From Chryseobacterium aquaeductus (GTDB taxonomy: Bacteria; Bacteroidota; Bacteroidia; Flavobacteriales; Weeksellaceae), in the NCBI RefSeq assembly GCF_905175375.1, contig NZ_CAJIMS010000001.1, positions 3,038,001-3,102,000 of the forward strand: a DNA stretch of 64,000 nucleotides. Direction: 5' to 3'. The position numbers and the translations under genes were made by a program. Position 1 is the stretch's first letter; the number at the start of each line of letters is the position of its first letter. Under the pieces are notes generated by a model. The model had not been told where the DNA came from, searched no databases, and saw only the letters and a program-made list of their open reading frames with translations. Positions 1-7,657 of this stretch are shown here, piece by piece.

Positions 1-231
1 TGTGATATAACCTGTACTGTTCGCTTTTACATCAGATTTTAACAGATAAGCTGCCGTTGCATTCAGCGTTATCATATTGTTGAGTTGAGCTGTATCAGAA
101 GGATAAGCAACCATAACCAATGTTTTGGGTTTTGCATCTGTCGTAGGTGTTTCTGTAGGAGCCGTTTCACTCGTTTTATTACAACTGAAAATAACAAGAG
201 AGACTATGATGAATAATATTATTTTTTTCAT
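1..231 (-). CDS. Efflux periplasmic adaptor (HlyD/RND type), N-terminal part, runs off window
   Basis: The first 77 codons of a gene that continues past the left edge. Translation of the minus strand from the ATG at 231 gives a lysine-rich start, a hydrophobic stretch and a lipobox ending FSC at residue 17, so a lipoprotein signal peptide. A Thr/Pro-rich linker follows, then a segment ending DVKANSTGYIT, which resembles the start of the barrel-sandwich region of membrane fusion proteins (the usual form is VKA..xG.I). It begins 2 bases after the stop of the TolC-like gene, so the two are co-transcribed. An inner-membrane pump gene would be expected beyond the edge; that is inference. Confidence 0.72.
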   Translation of the reverse strand, partial: MKKIILFIIVSLVIFSCNKTSETAPTETPTTDAKPKTLVMVAYPSDTAQLNNMITLNATAAYLLKSDVKANSTGYIT

Positions 232-233
232 AA

Positions 234-1499
234 TTACTGAATAATTAAATATTGCAATTGGTTTTTCAGGTTGAATAAAGTCGTATTGTACTGAATGATA
301 TTTCCTTTAAGACTCAATAAATTATTGATTGAAAGAATAAAATCCACCATTCTTACATCTCCCGTAGGAAGCTGTTTGGCATTGGCTTCAACCAAAGTTC
401 TGGCATAAGTCGTTTGTTCATTAGCGGTATTAATTATCTTATTATATTGCTCAATCTGACTTTTAATCTGGAAAATCATCTGTTGATATTGTCTTTGTGT
501 TTGCTCAAGATATTTTTGACGGGTTTGCAGCGATAATTGATTTTGCTGCAACAACATTTTTTTCTGATGACCATCATAAATCGGAATTGTAACCCCAACT
601 CCTACACTCAATCCAAAATTTTTATAAGGACTTGTTATAAACGAAGACTGATAACCGCTATCTGAAAATGCTGTGATTTTTGGTTTGTAATTGTATTGGA
701 TTATTTTGGCGTCGTTAGCTAATTTTAAACTATCTGCCTGAAAAGCCTTTTGATACATACTTTTGTCAAAAGAAGTAGAATTCAGTTTTTCAGTAAAATA
801 TGGAGCTTCAACAGGCTCGAAAGTATCATCTACAATTCCTGATAAATATTTTAACAAAGAATAATTATTTTGCCAATCGGCTTTTTGCTGTTGTAATGTG
901 AGTTCGTTCTGTTGAAGGGTAACTTTAAAGGTCAGATAGTCCGTTTGTTTGAAAACCGCAGCCTGAGTCAATTTTTTCAAAACAATATCTTCCTGATTTA
1001 ATAAATGAATAATTTCCTTGCTTACATTATACTGTTGCTGACTTGCATAAGTCGTAATATACTGGTCGGTAATCTGTTTATTAAGCGTTTGAAGACTGAT
1101 ATTTTTCTGGGCTAAAACCTGTGCAATACTTGCATTAACACCGGTAAGTCTCGTATTCAGATTATTCCGGCTGATGAATTCTTTGGCAACTCTTACGCCT
1201 GCAAAAAGCGATTGTCCGTTTGTCAGTGCGCTGTCGTATCCCCAACCTTTAATATTGGGTGAATATCCCGCTGTTCCCTCTCCTGTAACAATGAATCCGT
1301 AAGTTGCTCTCAATTTTAAACTGTCGATTCGGTTGGATAGTACCTGATTGTTAAAATCATTTAAAACCGTACTGTTCGTTTTTGCCGTTTCAAGGAAATA
1401 TGATAACGTGTTTTTTGATTGTGCATTTATTTTAAAACAACAGAAAAACAACATCAAAAACAAAAAAACACGAATGAGATATGTACGAAAAGTAACCAT
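234..1499 (-). CDS. TolC-like outer membrane efflux protein
   Basis: 421 residues, the normal size for the OEP/TolC family, with a signal peptide (hydrophobic residues 9-22, cleavage likely after INAQ). The rest is long, Gln- and Asn-rich alpha-helical repeats with heptad character, separated by short turns such as the Gly-rich VGVGVTIPIYDGHQKK segment typical of the second TolC repeat (strand then helix). It would form the outer-membrane channel of a tripartite efflux system together with the lipoprotein adaptor gene that starts 2 bases downstream. Substrate cannot be read from sequence. Confidence 0.85.
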   Translation of the reverse strand: MVTFRTYLIRVFLFLMLFFCCFKINAQSKNTLSYFLETAKTNSTVLNDFNNQVLSNRIDSLKLRATYGFIVTGEGTAGYSPNIKGWGYDSALTNGQSLFAGVRVAKEFISRNNLNTRLTGVNASIAQVLAQKNISLQTLNKQITDQYITTYASQQQYNVSKEIIHLLNQEDIVLKKLTQAAVFKQTDYLTFKVTLQQNELTLQQQKADWQNNYSLLKYLSGIVDDTFEPVEAPYFTEKLNSTSFDKSMYQKAFQADSLKLANDAKIIQYNYKPKITAFSDSGYQSSFITSPYKNFGLSVGVGVTIPIYDGHQKKMLLQQNQLSLQTRQKYLEQTQRQYQQMIFQIKSQIEQYNKIINTANEQTTYARTLVEANAKQLPTGDVRMVDFILSINNLLSLKGNIIQYNTTLFNLKNQLQYLIIQ

Positions 1500-1551
1500 A
1501 TTCTGTAAATTATATGGTAAAGATGAGACCCGATTTTGTAGAAATTCTGAA

Positions 1552-2214
1552 TTACCTATTTATATTTCCAGTATTTCTAACATAGAAATGTGCTATAATT
1601 AAAACACAGAGAATACCTAAAATAAATCCGCCTAAAACATCTGTAAACCAATGCGCTCCAAGATATACTCTCGAAACAGCCCCTAAAAAAATCATAGAAA
1701 GACAAATGATAATCAGAAATAATTTGACCTTATATTTAATCTTTTTTAAATGAAGTATAATCAATATCAACGCACCAAAAAATACAGTATAAAACAAAAC
1801 GTGACCGCTTGGAAAGCTCTGGTATTTTGTTTCTTCCAAAAGAACAACCAAATCTTTAGACGGACGTGGTCTGTTGATAAGCACTTTAAATCCTAACCCT
1901 AAAATTCCGGACAAAAGTGTAGAAACCACCAAAACAGCTTCTTTTTTTAATCTTAAAATAAAAAAGACAAGTGAAGTTATACCAACCATTACAACCGAAA
2001 CCGATGTTCTGCCAAACGAGCTCAGCCAAATCATCAGTGTATTAAGGTTAGGAGTTTGTTTTTCCTGTATTTCTTCTGAAATATGGATGTCCAAATATTC
2101 CAGTGGCAGAAAGAAAACAATATAGCTTAATATTATAAAAGCTATTAAAAGTGTAATAAGCGTGGCTCGAAATAAAAGCCTTTTGTTATTTTGCAGAAAA
2201 GTTATCAATCTCAT
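1552..2214 (-). CDS. PAP2-family membrane phosphatase
   Basis: 220 residues, about six hydrophobic segments. The three PAP2 signature blocks are present in order: KVLINRPRPSKD (K-x6-RP), then SFPSGH (PSGH), then SRVYLGAHWFTDVLGG (SR-x5-H-x3-D), giving the catalytic His pair and Arg residues. Family members dephosphorylate lipid phosphates (phosphatidic acid, undecaprenyl diphosphate, phosphatidylglycerol phosphate) at the outer face of the inner membrane; the exact substrate is not resolvable. It lies between efflux genes and the LtaS-like/DgkA-like lipid pair, all on the minus strand but separated by about 50 and 160 bases. Confidence 0.88.
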   Translation of the reverse strand: MRLITFLQNNKRLLFRATLITLLIAFIILSYIVFFLPLEYLDIHISEEIQEKQTPNLNTLMIWLSSFGRTSVSVVMVGITSLVFFILRLKKEAVLVVSTLLSGILGLGFKVLINRPRPSKDLVVLLEETKYQSFPSGHVLFYTVFFGALILIILHLKKIKYKVKLFLIIICLSMIFLGAVSRVYLGAHWFTDVLGGFILGILCVLIIAHFYVRNTGNINR

Positions 2215-2318
2215 AATTCAGGAATTAACTGACACAAATTAATATCCTAATTCTGAATTAATTTTGAATCTCAGGTTTTAAAAATTGATTGAAATTCAAA
2301 TTTTGCACCTTATTAGCC

Positions 2319-2352
2319 GACAAGAGATTGATAATATCATCAATCTCTTGTC
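2319..2352 (+). other. 14-bp perfect hairpin with T-run on the plus strand
   Basis: Arms at 2319-2332 (GACAAGAGATTGAT) and 2339-2352 with a 6-base loop; a TTTTT run follows at 2355-2359 on the plus strand. It sits just past the stop of the LtaS-like gene, where a minus-strand terminator is wanted, but on the minus strand no U-tract follows the stem. It could be a terminator read from the plus strand or an RNA 3'-end stabiliser. Confidence 0.5.
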
Positions 2353-2375
2353 AGGTTTTTATATTTCAGAATATT

Positions 2376-4337
2376 TTATTTAGCTTTCATTTTTCCATTC
2401 TTAAATCTCACACTCGCAGTCTGATAATAAGAAATGGTTTGAGAGGCCAATTCCTGATTTTTTGTTTTTATTTCTGATAAAGTCTGTTTTTCATTTCCTG
2501 AAACTCCAAACTGTTTTAACCTTTTTCTATCGTCAATCTGTGTGAAAATATTACCTTTCAGCATTCCCAATGTTCTGTAATTGCCAATAAAAGCTCTTTC
2601 ATCTCCAACTTTTGTTTGATTGATGTCCTTTCCATACAAACTTGTGTTGTAATTCCAACCGAGATATCCGAATAAAGTCGGCATCAAATCGATCTGTGAA
2701 GTCAAACGATCAATTCTTGTTGGTTGTTGCTGTGGAAGATTATAAATAATTGCAGGTATGTGATGTCTGTCGATATTGATCTCCCACTTCCCGGCACTGC
2801 TTGCACAATGGTCTGCAACGATTACGAATACCGTATTTTTGAACCAAGGTTTTGTCTTCGCATCCGCGATGAACTTTCCTAAAGCATAATCTGTATATTT
2901 TACTGCAGCATTTCTGTCACCTTGTGGAAGATCAATTTTTCCGGCCGGGAAAGTGTAAGGTTTATGATTGGAAGTGGTCATTACAAACTGGAAAAACGGT
3001 TTGTTTGCTTTAGCACTTTTATCAGCGTATTTGATAGATTGATTATAAAGATCCTCATCACAGATTCCCCAGGCATTTTCAAATTTCACTTCGTTATCAG
3101 GAATTGCAAATCTTTGTGTTTTAATCTCGTCTGATAAAGGATTTCCTCTGTTTCTGTCAACAATATCAAATCCCTGTCCACCAAAAAAAGTATTCATATT
3201 ATCAAAATAGCCATCGCCACCATAAATAAAGTAAGGCTGATAATCTTTTGATTTCACAATCGTAGAAACGGAAAATAGATTCTGATTATTAGGTCTTCTT
3301 ACGATGCTATTTCCCGGAGTTGGAGGAACAGATAATGTCAAAGCTTCCATTCCGCGAACAGTTCTGGTTCCTGTTGCATAAAGGTTTGTGAAGAAAATAC
3401 TTTCGTTCGACAACTTTTCATAGTTAGGTGTAAGATGATCTTTATTGCCAAATTCTGTCAGAAAATCTGCGCTGAAACTTTCTATGGCAATAAGGATGAT
3501 ATTAGGTTTTTGTTCATTATTTCCTGTGGTGAGCCTTGATATATCATCATATTTTGCGGTTGTATATTTTTGATTTTCCTGTAAAAGATTCTTCTTAACT
3601 ATTGAATAGGCTACTTTCTCCGGAAGTTTTGGGTAGAAGGTTTCATAATCAAGCTCGTTTGATTTGAAGGCAGTTACAAAAGAAAAAGCACCGTTTTTAC
3701 CCAATTCATTTACCACCAAATTATTACTGAAATCCGCCTGCTTGTTTTTCATCACCAAGCCTAAAATAAAGACAATTGCCAAAACCGGAACTGCATAAAA
3801 TAAACGATTATTGATAGAATTTTTATCAGAAAAAGTATTTTTGAAGATATTCAGTTTTTTAAATAAAACAAATGTAAGGACGATCAATCCTACCAAAACA
3901 ACTCCAATCACAGGTAAAGGATAAGACTGATTGATGTTTTCGACAACTTCATAAGTGTAAATAAGATAATCTACCGCAATAAAATTGAACCTCACACCAA
4001 ACTCATCCCAAAAAGGCATTTCTGCCAAAAGGCTAAAATAAATAATAATGAAAATCAAGCTTAGATAAAAATAGGTGAAGATTTTATCAAACAAAGATCC
4101 GATCCATCTTTTCGGAAAGATCAAAAGATAAAAGGCGTAAAATGCCAAAAACAAGGAACCCATCGTCAGGTCAAAAACGAACCCTGTGAAAAAAGCTCGC
4201 AAAATATGTAGGAAATTAAGCTCAAGATCTTTTAAAGACCAGATCAGTAATATTATCCTAATTACAAATGCTAAAAAAACATATAAACTCAGAACGCCAA
4301 ACAGTGTTGAAAATCTGCCATTGAATAACTTTTTCAT
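2376..4337 (-). CDS. LTA synthase-like sulfatase-fold membrane protein
   Basis: 653 residues with about five membrane helices in residues 1-200 and an extracytoplasmic sulfatase-fold domain from about 280. Visible landmarks: LIAIESFSADFL (metal-binding Glu), ATGTRTVRGMEA (region of the nucleophilic Thr), YGGDGYFDNMNTFFGGQGF, and VFVIVADHCAS with a downstream DRHHIPAIIYN (metal-binding Asp/His). This is the architecture of LtaS, OpgB/MdoB and related phosphoglycerol transferases, which move glycerol-1-phosphate from phosphatidylglycerol and release diacylglycerol. The start codon overlaps the stop of nothing downstream but its ATG overlaps the end of the DgkA-like gene (4 bases), so the two are translationally linked. 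Phosphoethanolamine transfer is a possible alternative. Confidence 0.85.
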   Translation of the reverse strand: MKKLFNGRFSTLFGVLSLYVFLAFVIRIILLIWSLKDLELNFLHILRAFFTGFVFDLTMGSLFLAFYAFYLLIFPKRWIGSLFDKIFTYFYLSLIFIIIYFSLLAEMPFWDEFGVRFNFIAVDYLIYTYEVVENINQSYPLPVIGVVLVGLIVLTFVLFKKLNIFKNTFSDKNSINNRLFYAVPVLAIVFILGLVMKNKQADFSNNLVVNELGKNGAFSFVTAFKSNELDYETFYPKLPEKVAYSIVKKNLLQENQKYTTAKYDDISRLTTGNNEQKPNIILIAIESFSADFLTEFGNKDHLTPNYEKLSNESIFFTNLYATGTRTVRGMEALTLSVPPTPGNSIVRRPNNQNLFSVSTIVKSKDYQPYFIYGGDGYFDNMNTFFGGQGFDIVDRNRGNPLSDEIKTQRFAIPDNEVKFENAWGICDEDLYNQSIKYADKSAKANKPFFQFVMTTSNHKPYTFPAGKIDLPQGDRNAAVKYTDYALGKFIADAKTKPWFKNTVFVIVADHCASSAGKWEINIDRHHIPAIIYNLPQQQPTRIDRLTSQIDLMPTLFGYLGWNYNTSLYGKDINQTKVGDERAFIGNYRTLGMLKGNIFTQIDDRKRLKQFGVSGNEKQTLSEIKTKNQELASQTISYYQTASVRFKNGKMKAK

Positions 4338-4702
4338 AAGTAAGGGTAATAGATAAGAGTGAGTAATATTAAAACTGAGATCACAGCAAATGTCATAGCT
4401 CCGGAAGCGATGTCTTTTACAAAACCGATTTTTTTATGATATTCCGGATGAACGAAATCGCAGAGTTTTTCTACTGCGGTATTAAGGCTTTCTGCCGTGA
4501 GAATAAGTCCAAAGCCAAGTATCTGAAACATCCACTCAACGTTTGTGATTTTAAAATAGAAGCCTAAAACAACGAAAACAACCCCGATGAAAGACTGTGT
4601 CATTATCGAATGTTCCGTTGTCAGCAACAGAAATGCACCTTTAAAGGTGTATTTAAGGCTTTTTGCCCTTCCTTTCAAAAAACTATCATTAATATTTTTC
4701 AT
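4334..4702 (-). CDS. Diacylglycerol kinase family protein (DgkA type)
   Basis: 122 residues, three hydrophobic helices, the size and layout of the small membrane kinases DgkA and UdpK. The signature AESLNTAVEKLCDFV (E-S-x-N-T-A-x-E) supplies the catalytic Glu, Asn and second Glu; a conserved KDIASGAM block follows before the last helix. It would phosphorylate diacylglycerol or undecaprenol. The gene overlaps the LtaS-like gene by 4 bases and precedes it in the transcript, which fits recycling of diacylglycerol released by a phosphoglycerol transferase. Lipid specificity is not provable from sequence. Confidence 0.88.
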   Translation of the reverse strand: MKNINDSFLKGRAKSLKYTFKGAFLLLTTEHSIMTQSFIGVVFVVLGFYFKITNVEWMFQILGFGLILTAESLNTAVEKLCDFVHPEYHKKIGFVKDIASGAMTFAVISVLILLTLIYYPYL

Positions 4703-4830
4703 ATCAATGATTTGAAATTTGGAAAGAGATCTTTAGCAAAGGTCGTTTGCAGTTATAAGTATGGAAGAACGGTTGCATAAATTAAATTATGCAGCAAAAC
4801 TAAAAGTGAATTTTGAAGAAATTTTGAATT

Positions 4831-6117
4831 TTACAGTTTTACAGAAAAAATGTGCAAATTATTTTCAAATTTATAACTGATCGTCCAGTGATGGAATTTG
4901 CAAATCTCACTGATAATGGCTAATCCCAAACCACTTCCGCTATTCTCAGCGGAAAGCTTAGAAAATCTTTTGAACAAAAGATCTGTATTTAATTTTTCAG
5001 TTCCGGAATTGGCAACTTCAAATACTGAATTTGTCAATTTCACCGATAATGCTCCATCACGTGAAGTATGACGAATTGCATTCAAAATCAGGTTATTGAT
5101 AAGAACTTCAGTTAATCCGCTGTTTCCATTTACTTTGATGCCTGAAGAAATATTTTCTGTAACAGAAATATTCTTTTGCTCAAAATGTTCATTAAAGACA
5201 TCAAAACTTTGGTGCAATAGATCGTCCAGCATAATGCTTTCAGAATTATCGAATTGGCTGTTATCTATCTTTGCTAATAACAAAAGGTTCTTATTAATTC
5301 TTGAACTTCTCGTTAAAGCTTTGTTCATTTCCTCGGCAATGTTGTATTGCTTTTCGGTCAGGTTTGCATCTTGCAGTAGAAGATCAAGTTTATTTTTCAA
5401 GATGGCCAACGGAGTCTGCAACTCGTGAGACGCGTTTTCTGTAAACTCTTTCTGCGTTTTATAAACGGATACGTTATGAGTAATTAATTTTCGTAATGAC
5501 TGATTTAATTCTTCAAATTCTGTAGTGTCTGTCTTGTCAAATTCAATCTGAGTCTGTGTGTTTAAATTAAAATTCTTCAGTTTATCAAGTGTGTTTCTAA
5601 AAGGTTTCCAGATTGTTTTGGACAATCTCCTGTTAAGTATAAATAATCCTGTCACAATCAAAAGAAAAAAGAATAATGTAATGAGACCAATGATCATTAC
5701 AGTGCCTTCCGTTTCCTCAATATTGGTCTCTATTGTAAAAAGATAAGGTTGTTTTTTTATATAAATGACCTTTTTAAGACATCGGTAGCGTTCAATCGTC
5801 GGGTCCGCAGAAAAAGGTTTGTATTTTTCAGTTGTAAAAAGTGAGTCTTTCCTTAAATGATTGGAAGTTATTTTTTCAATATTGGTTCCTGGCTGGATAT
5901 GATTCCACAAGATGATACTGTTCTGTATTTCTTCTATGGAAGCATTCATCTTGTTAAATTCATAGCCTGTTTTTTCTGCAACGATCTCGTTGTGTTCGTC
6001 AAGTTCATCCTGCCATATTGCATCGACTACAAAATAGTATACTGGGATACTGAAAACCAGAACAATCATTACAAAAATCAAAAACGGTCTAGTAGTTTTA
6101 CTTAATAGTGGCTTCAT
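4831..6117 (-). CDS. Two-component sensor histidine kinase
   Basis: 428 residues from the ATG at 6117, which lies 2 bases after the stop of the response regulator gene; an in-frame ATG at 6135 would overlap that gene by 16 bases and adds a six-residue start lacking hydrophobicity, so 6117 is preferred. Two membrane helices (about residues 11-33 and 141-163) flank a periplasmic sensor region of about 105 residues. Then a HisKA domain with phospho-accepting His in ENASHELQTPLAI (about residue 231), an N box (NNLILNAIRHT) and a short G2 box (SGSGLGLAI). No HAMP is obvious. Signal unknown. Confidence 0.92.
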   Translation of the reverse strand: MKPLLSKTTRPFLIFVMIVLVFSIPVYYFVVDAIWQDELDEHNEIVAEKTGYEFNKMNASIEEIQNSIILWNHIQPGTNIEKITSNHLRKDSLFTTEKYKPFSADPTIERYRCLKKVIYIKKQPYLFTIETNIEETEGTVMIIGLITLFFFLLIVTGLFILNRRLSKTIWKPFRNTLDKLKNFNLNTQTQIEFDKTDTTEFEELNQSLRKLITHNVSVYKTQKEFTENASHELQTPLAILKNKLDLLLQDANLTEKQYNIAEEMNKALTRSSRINKNLLLLAKIDNSQFDNSESIMLDDLLHQSFDVFNEHFEQKNISVTENISSGIKVNGNSGLTEVLINNLILNAIRHTSRDGALSVKLTNSVFEVANSGTEKLNTDLLFKRFSKLSAENSGSGLGLAIISEICKFHHWTISYKFENNLHIFSVKL

Positions 6118-6119
6118 AA

Positions 6120-6797
6120 TTAAATATTTTCCCATTTATACCCCGTCCCATAAACTGTTTTCAAGTAATGGTCACAGCCTGCTTCATACAGTTTCTTTTT
6201 AAGATTTTTGACGTGCGCATAGACAAAATCGTGATTATCCAGCATATCCGCAAAATCACCGGAGAGATGCTCTGCTAAGGTGCTTTTAGAAATAACTTTA
6301 TTCTTGTTTCCAATAAAGTAAATAAGAAGGTCAAACTCTTTTTTTGTTAGGATGATCGTTTGATTATTAATAGTAACAGTTTTTGCTAAAAGATCGATCT
6401 CTAATTCATTCTGCTTTACAACATTTGAGTTATTGAACTGTTTTCTTCTTATAATTGAATAGATCCTTGCCATCAGTTCCGAAAGATGAAAAGGTTTTGT
6501 AAGATAATCATCAGCCCCTAACTGCAATCCTTTTATTTTATCATCAAGGGCATTTTTCGCTGAAATAATAATGACGCCGTCTTGTTTATTCTGTCTTCTT
6601 AATTCTTCTAAAATTGCCAGACCACTACCGTCTGGAAGCATAATATCTAATAAGATACAGTCATACTGGAAAGTTTCAACCTTCTCCATTGCTTCACTGA
6701 AAGTAGGTGCAAATTCACAGATATAATTTTCTCCCGAAAGATATTCGGAGATACTTTTAGCAAGCTCGATTTCGTCTTCAATAATTAGAATTTTCAT
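6120..6797 (-). CDS. OmpR-family response regulator
   Basis: 225 residues. Receiver domain at 1-115 with the acidic pair in IIEDEIE, phospho-acceptor Asp51 in CILLDIMLPDGSG, the conserved switch residue in IIISAK and Lys in DYLTKPF. A winged-helix DNA-binding domain follows (about 130-225), with LTKKEFDLL and the typical ending VYGTGYKW. It is the first gene of a pair with the histidine kinase (2-base gap). Its promoter should lie in 6798-6880, immediately next to the Tn3-type element, so the insertion may have altered its upstream region. Confidence 0.94.
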   Translation of the reverse strand: MKILIIEDEIELAKSISEYLSGENYICEFAPTFSEAMEKVETFQYDCILLDIMLPDGSGLAILEELRRQNKQDGVIIISAKNALDDKIKGLQLGADDYLTKPFHLSELMARIYSIIRRKQFNNSNVVKQNELEIDLLAKTVTINNQTIILTKKEFDLLIYFIGNKNKVISKSTLAEHLSGDFADMLDNHDFVYAHVKNLKKKLYEAGCDHYLKTVYGTGYKWENI

Positions 6798-6879
6798 GTT
6801 GCTAATTTATAGATGTAATTTAGAAGAAATTTTGAATTAATTATTTTGTAGAGAATAGAATGGTAGGCAATTATAGAAA

Positions 6880-7482
6880 TTATTTATAATGAATATATTT
6901 TTTAACTTTTTGTACTGTATTTTTAGAGCAATCTGTGAGTTTAGCAATTTCTATAATGGTTGGTGGATTTTTTTTCTTTAAATAATGAATAACGTTCGGA
7001 TATTTGGCTAAAAATTCGTCCACAGATTCTGTCGTATTTTTTAATCTCCCTTTATATGTTCCTTTAGCTTTTGCAATTGCAATTCCTTCTTTTTGTCTCT
7101 CTAATAAAGAGTTCCTTTCCATTTCACTGATATTGGCTAAAACACTTATGATCAATTTGAATGTTGGATTTTCTTTTCCATTAACCCAACTTTCCAGTCC
7201 TAAATTATCTACCTTCAAACAAATATTATTTTTGTGAAGTTTCTCAATAGTCTGTAATACATCCAATGTATTTCTTCCTAATCTGTCAATACTTGAAACA
7301 CTCATGTAATGTATCTTATTTTCTTCAACGGCTTTTAGAAGCTCTTTTGCATGGACTCTCTCACTAAATGGAATTGAGCCGCTAAGTTTATCTATATATA
7401 TTTTTTCATCAGGATATTGTTTTTCTAACTGCCGTTCAATTTTTTGGTTTAATGTAGATACTCTTATATATCTTGCCTTCAT
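6880..7482 (-). CDS. tnpR: Serine recombinase / Tn3-type resolvase
   Basis: 200 residues. The N-terminal catalytic domain has the nucleophile Ser9 in YIRVSTLNQ, the SSIDRLGRNTLD block (S-x-x-R-L-G-R) and the long E helix beginning about MERNSLLERQKEGIAIAKAKGTYKGR. A short HTH of the resolvase type closes the protein (EIAKLTDCSKNTVQKVKKYI). Resolvases of this kind resolve Tn3 cointegrates at a res site; the gene diverges from the transposase with a 175-base gap, the usual arrangement. An invertase role is less likely given this partner. Confidence 0.9.
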   Translation of the reverse strand: MKARYIRVSTLNQKIERQLEKQYPDEKIYIDKLSGSIPFSERVHAKELLKAVEENKIHYMSVSSIDRLGRNTLDVLQTIEKLHKNNICLKVDNLGLESWVNGKENPTFKLIISVLANISEMERNSLLERQKEGIAIAKAKGTYKGRLKNTTESVDEFLAKYPNVIHYLKKKNPPTIIEIAKLTDCSKNTVQKVKKYIHYK

Positions 7483-7657
7483 GTTAGAATTTTTTTTGTT
7501 AATAAATATAAATAAATTTTACCAATTTTAGAGTGGGTGTTTTTGGTATGTGATTAATACTGTTAATTTGTCTGAAATTATTGTATTCTATTACCAATGT
7601 TAAACTATAGTCTAATTATGGGATTTATAATATATTTATCTTCACAAAATATTTCTG
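7483..7657. other. Candidate res site between tnpR and tnpA
   Basis: The 175-base divergent spacer contains a 29-base imperfect dyad at 7520-7548 with ends TACCAA and TTGGTA, and a further TACCAAT half-site at 7592-7598 that repeats the first arm. Resolvase subsites are typically dyads of about 28-34 bases, and this is where Tn3-family res sites lie. The promoters of both genes must also be here. Confidence 0.5.

Noticed and set aside
6798..6880. Left inverted repeat of the Tn3 element
   Set aside because: GGTAGGCAATTATAG at 6862 has a G-start but does not match the right repeat beyond a few bases.
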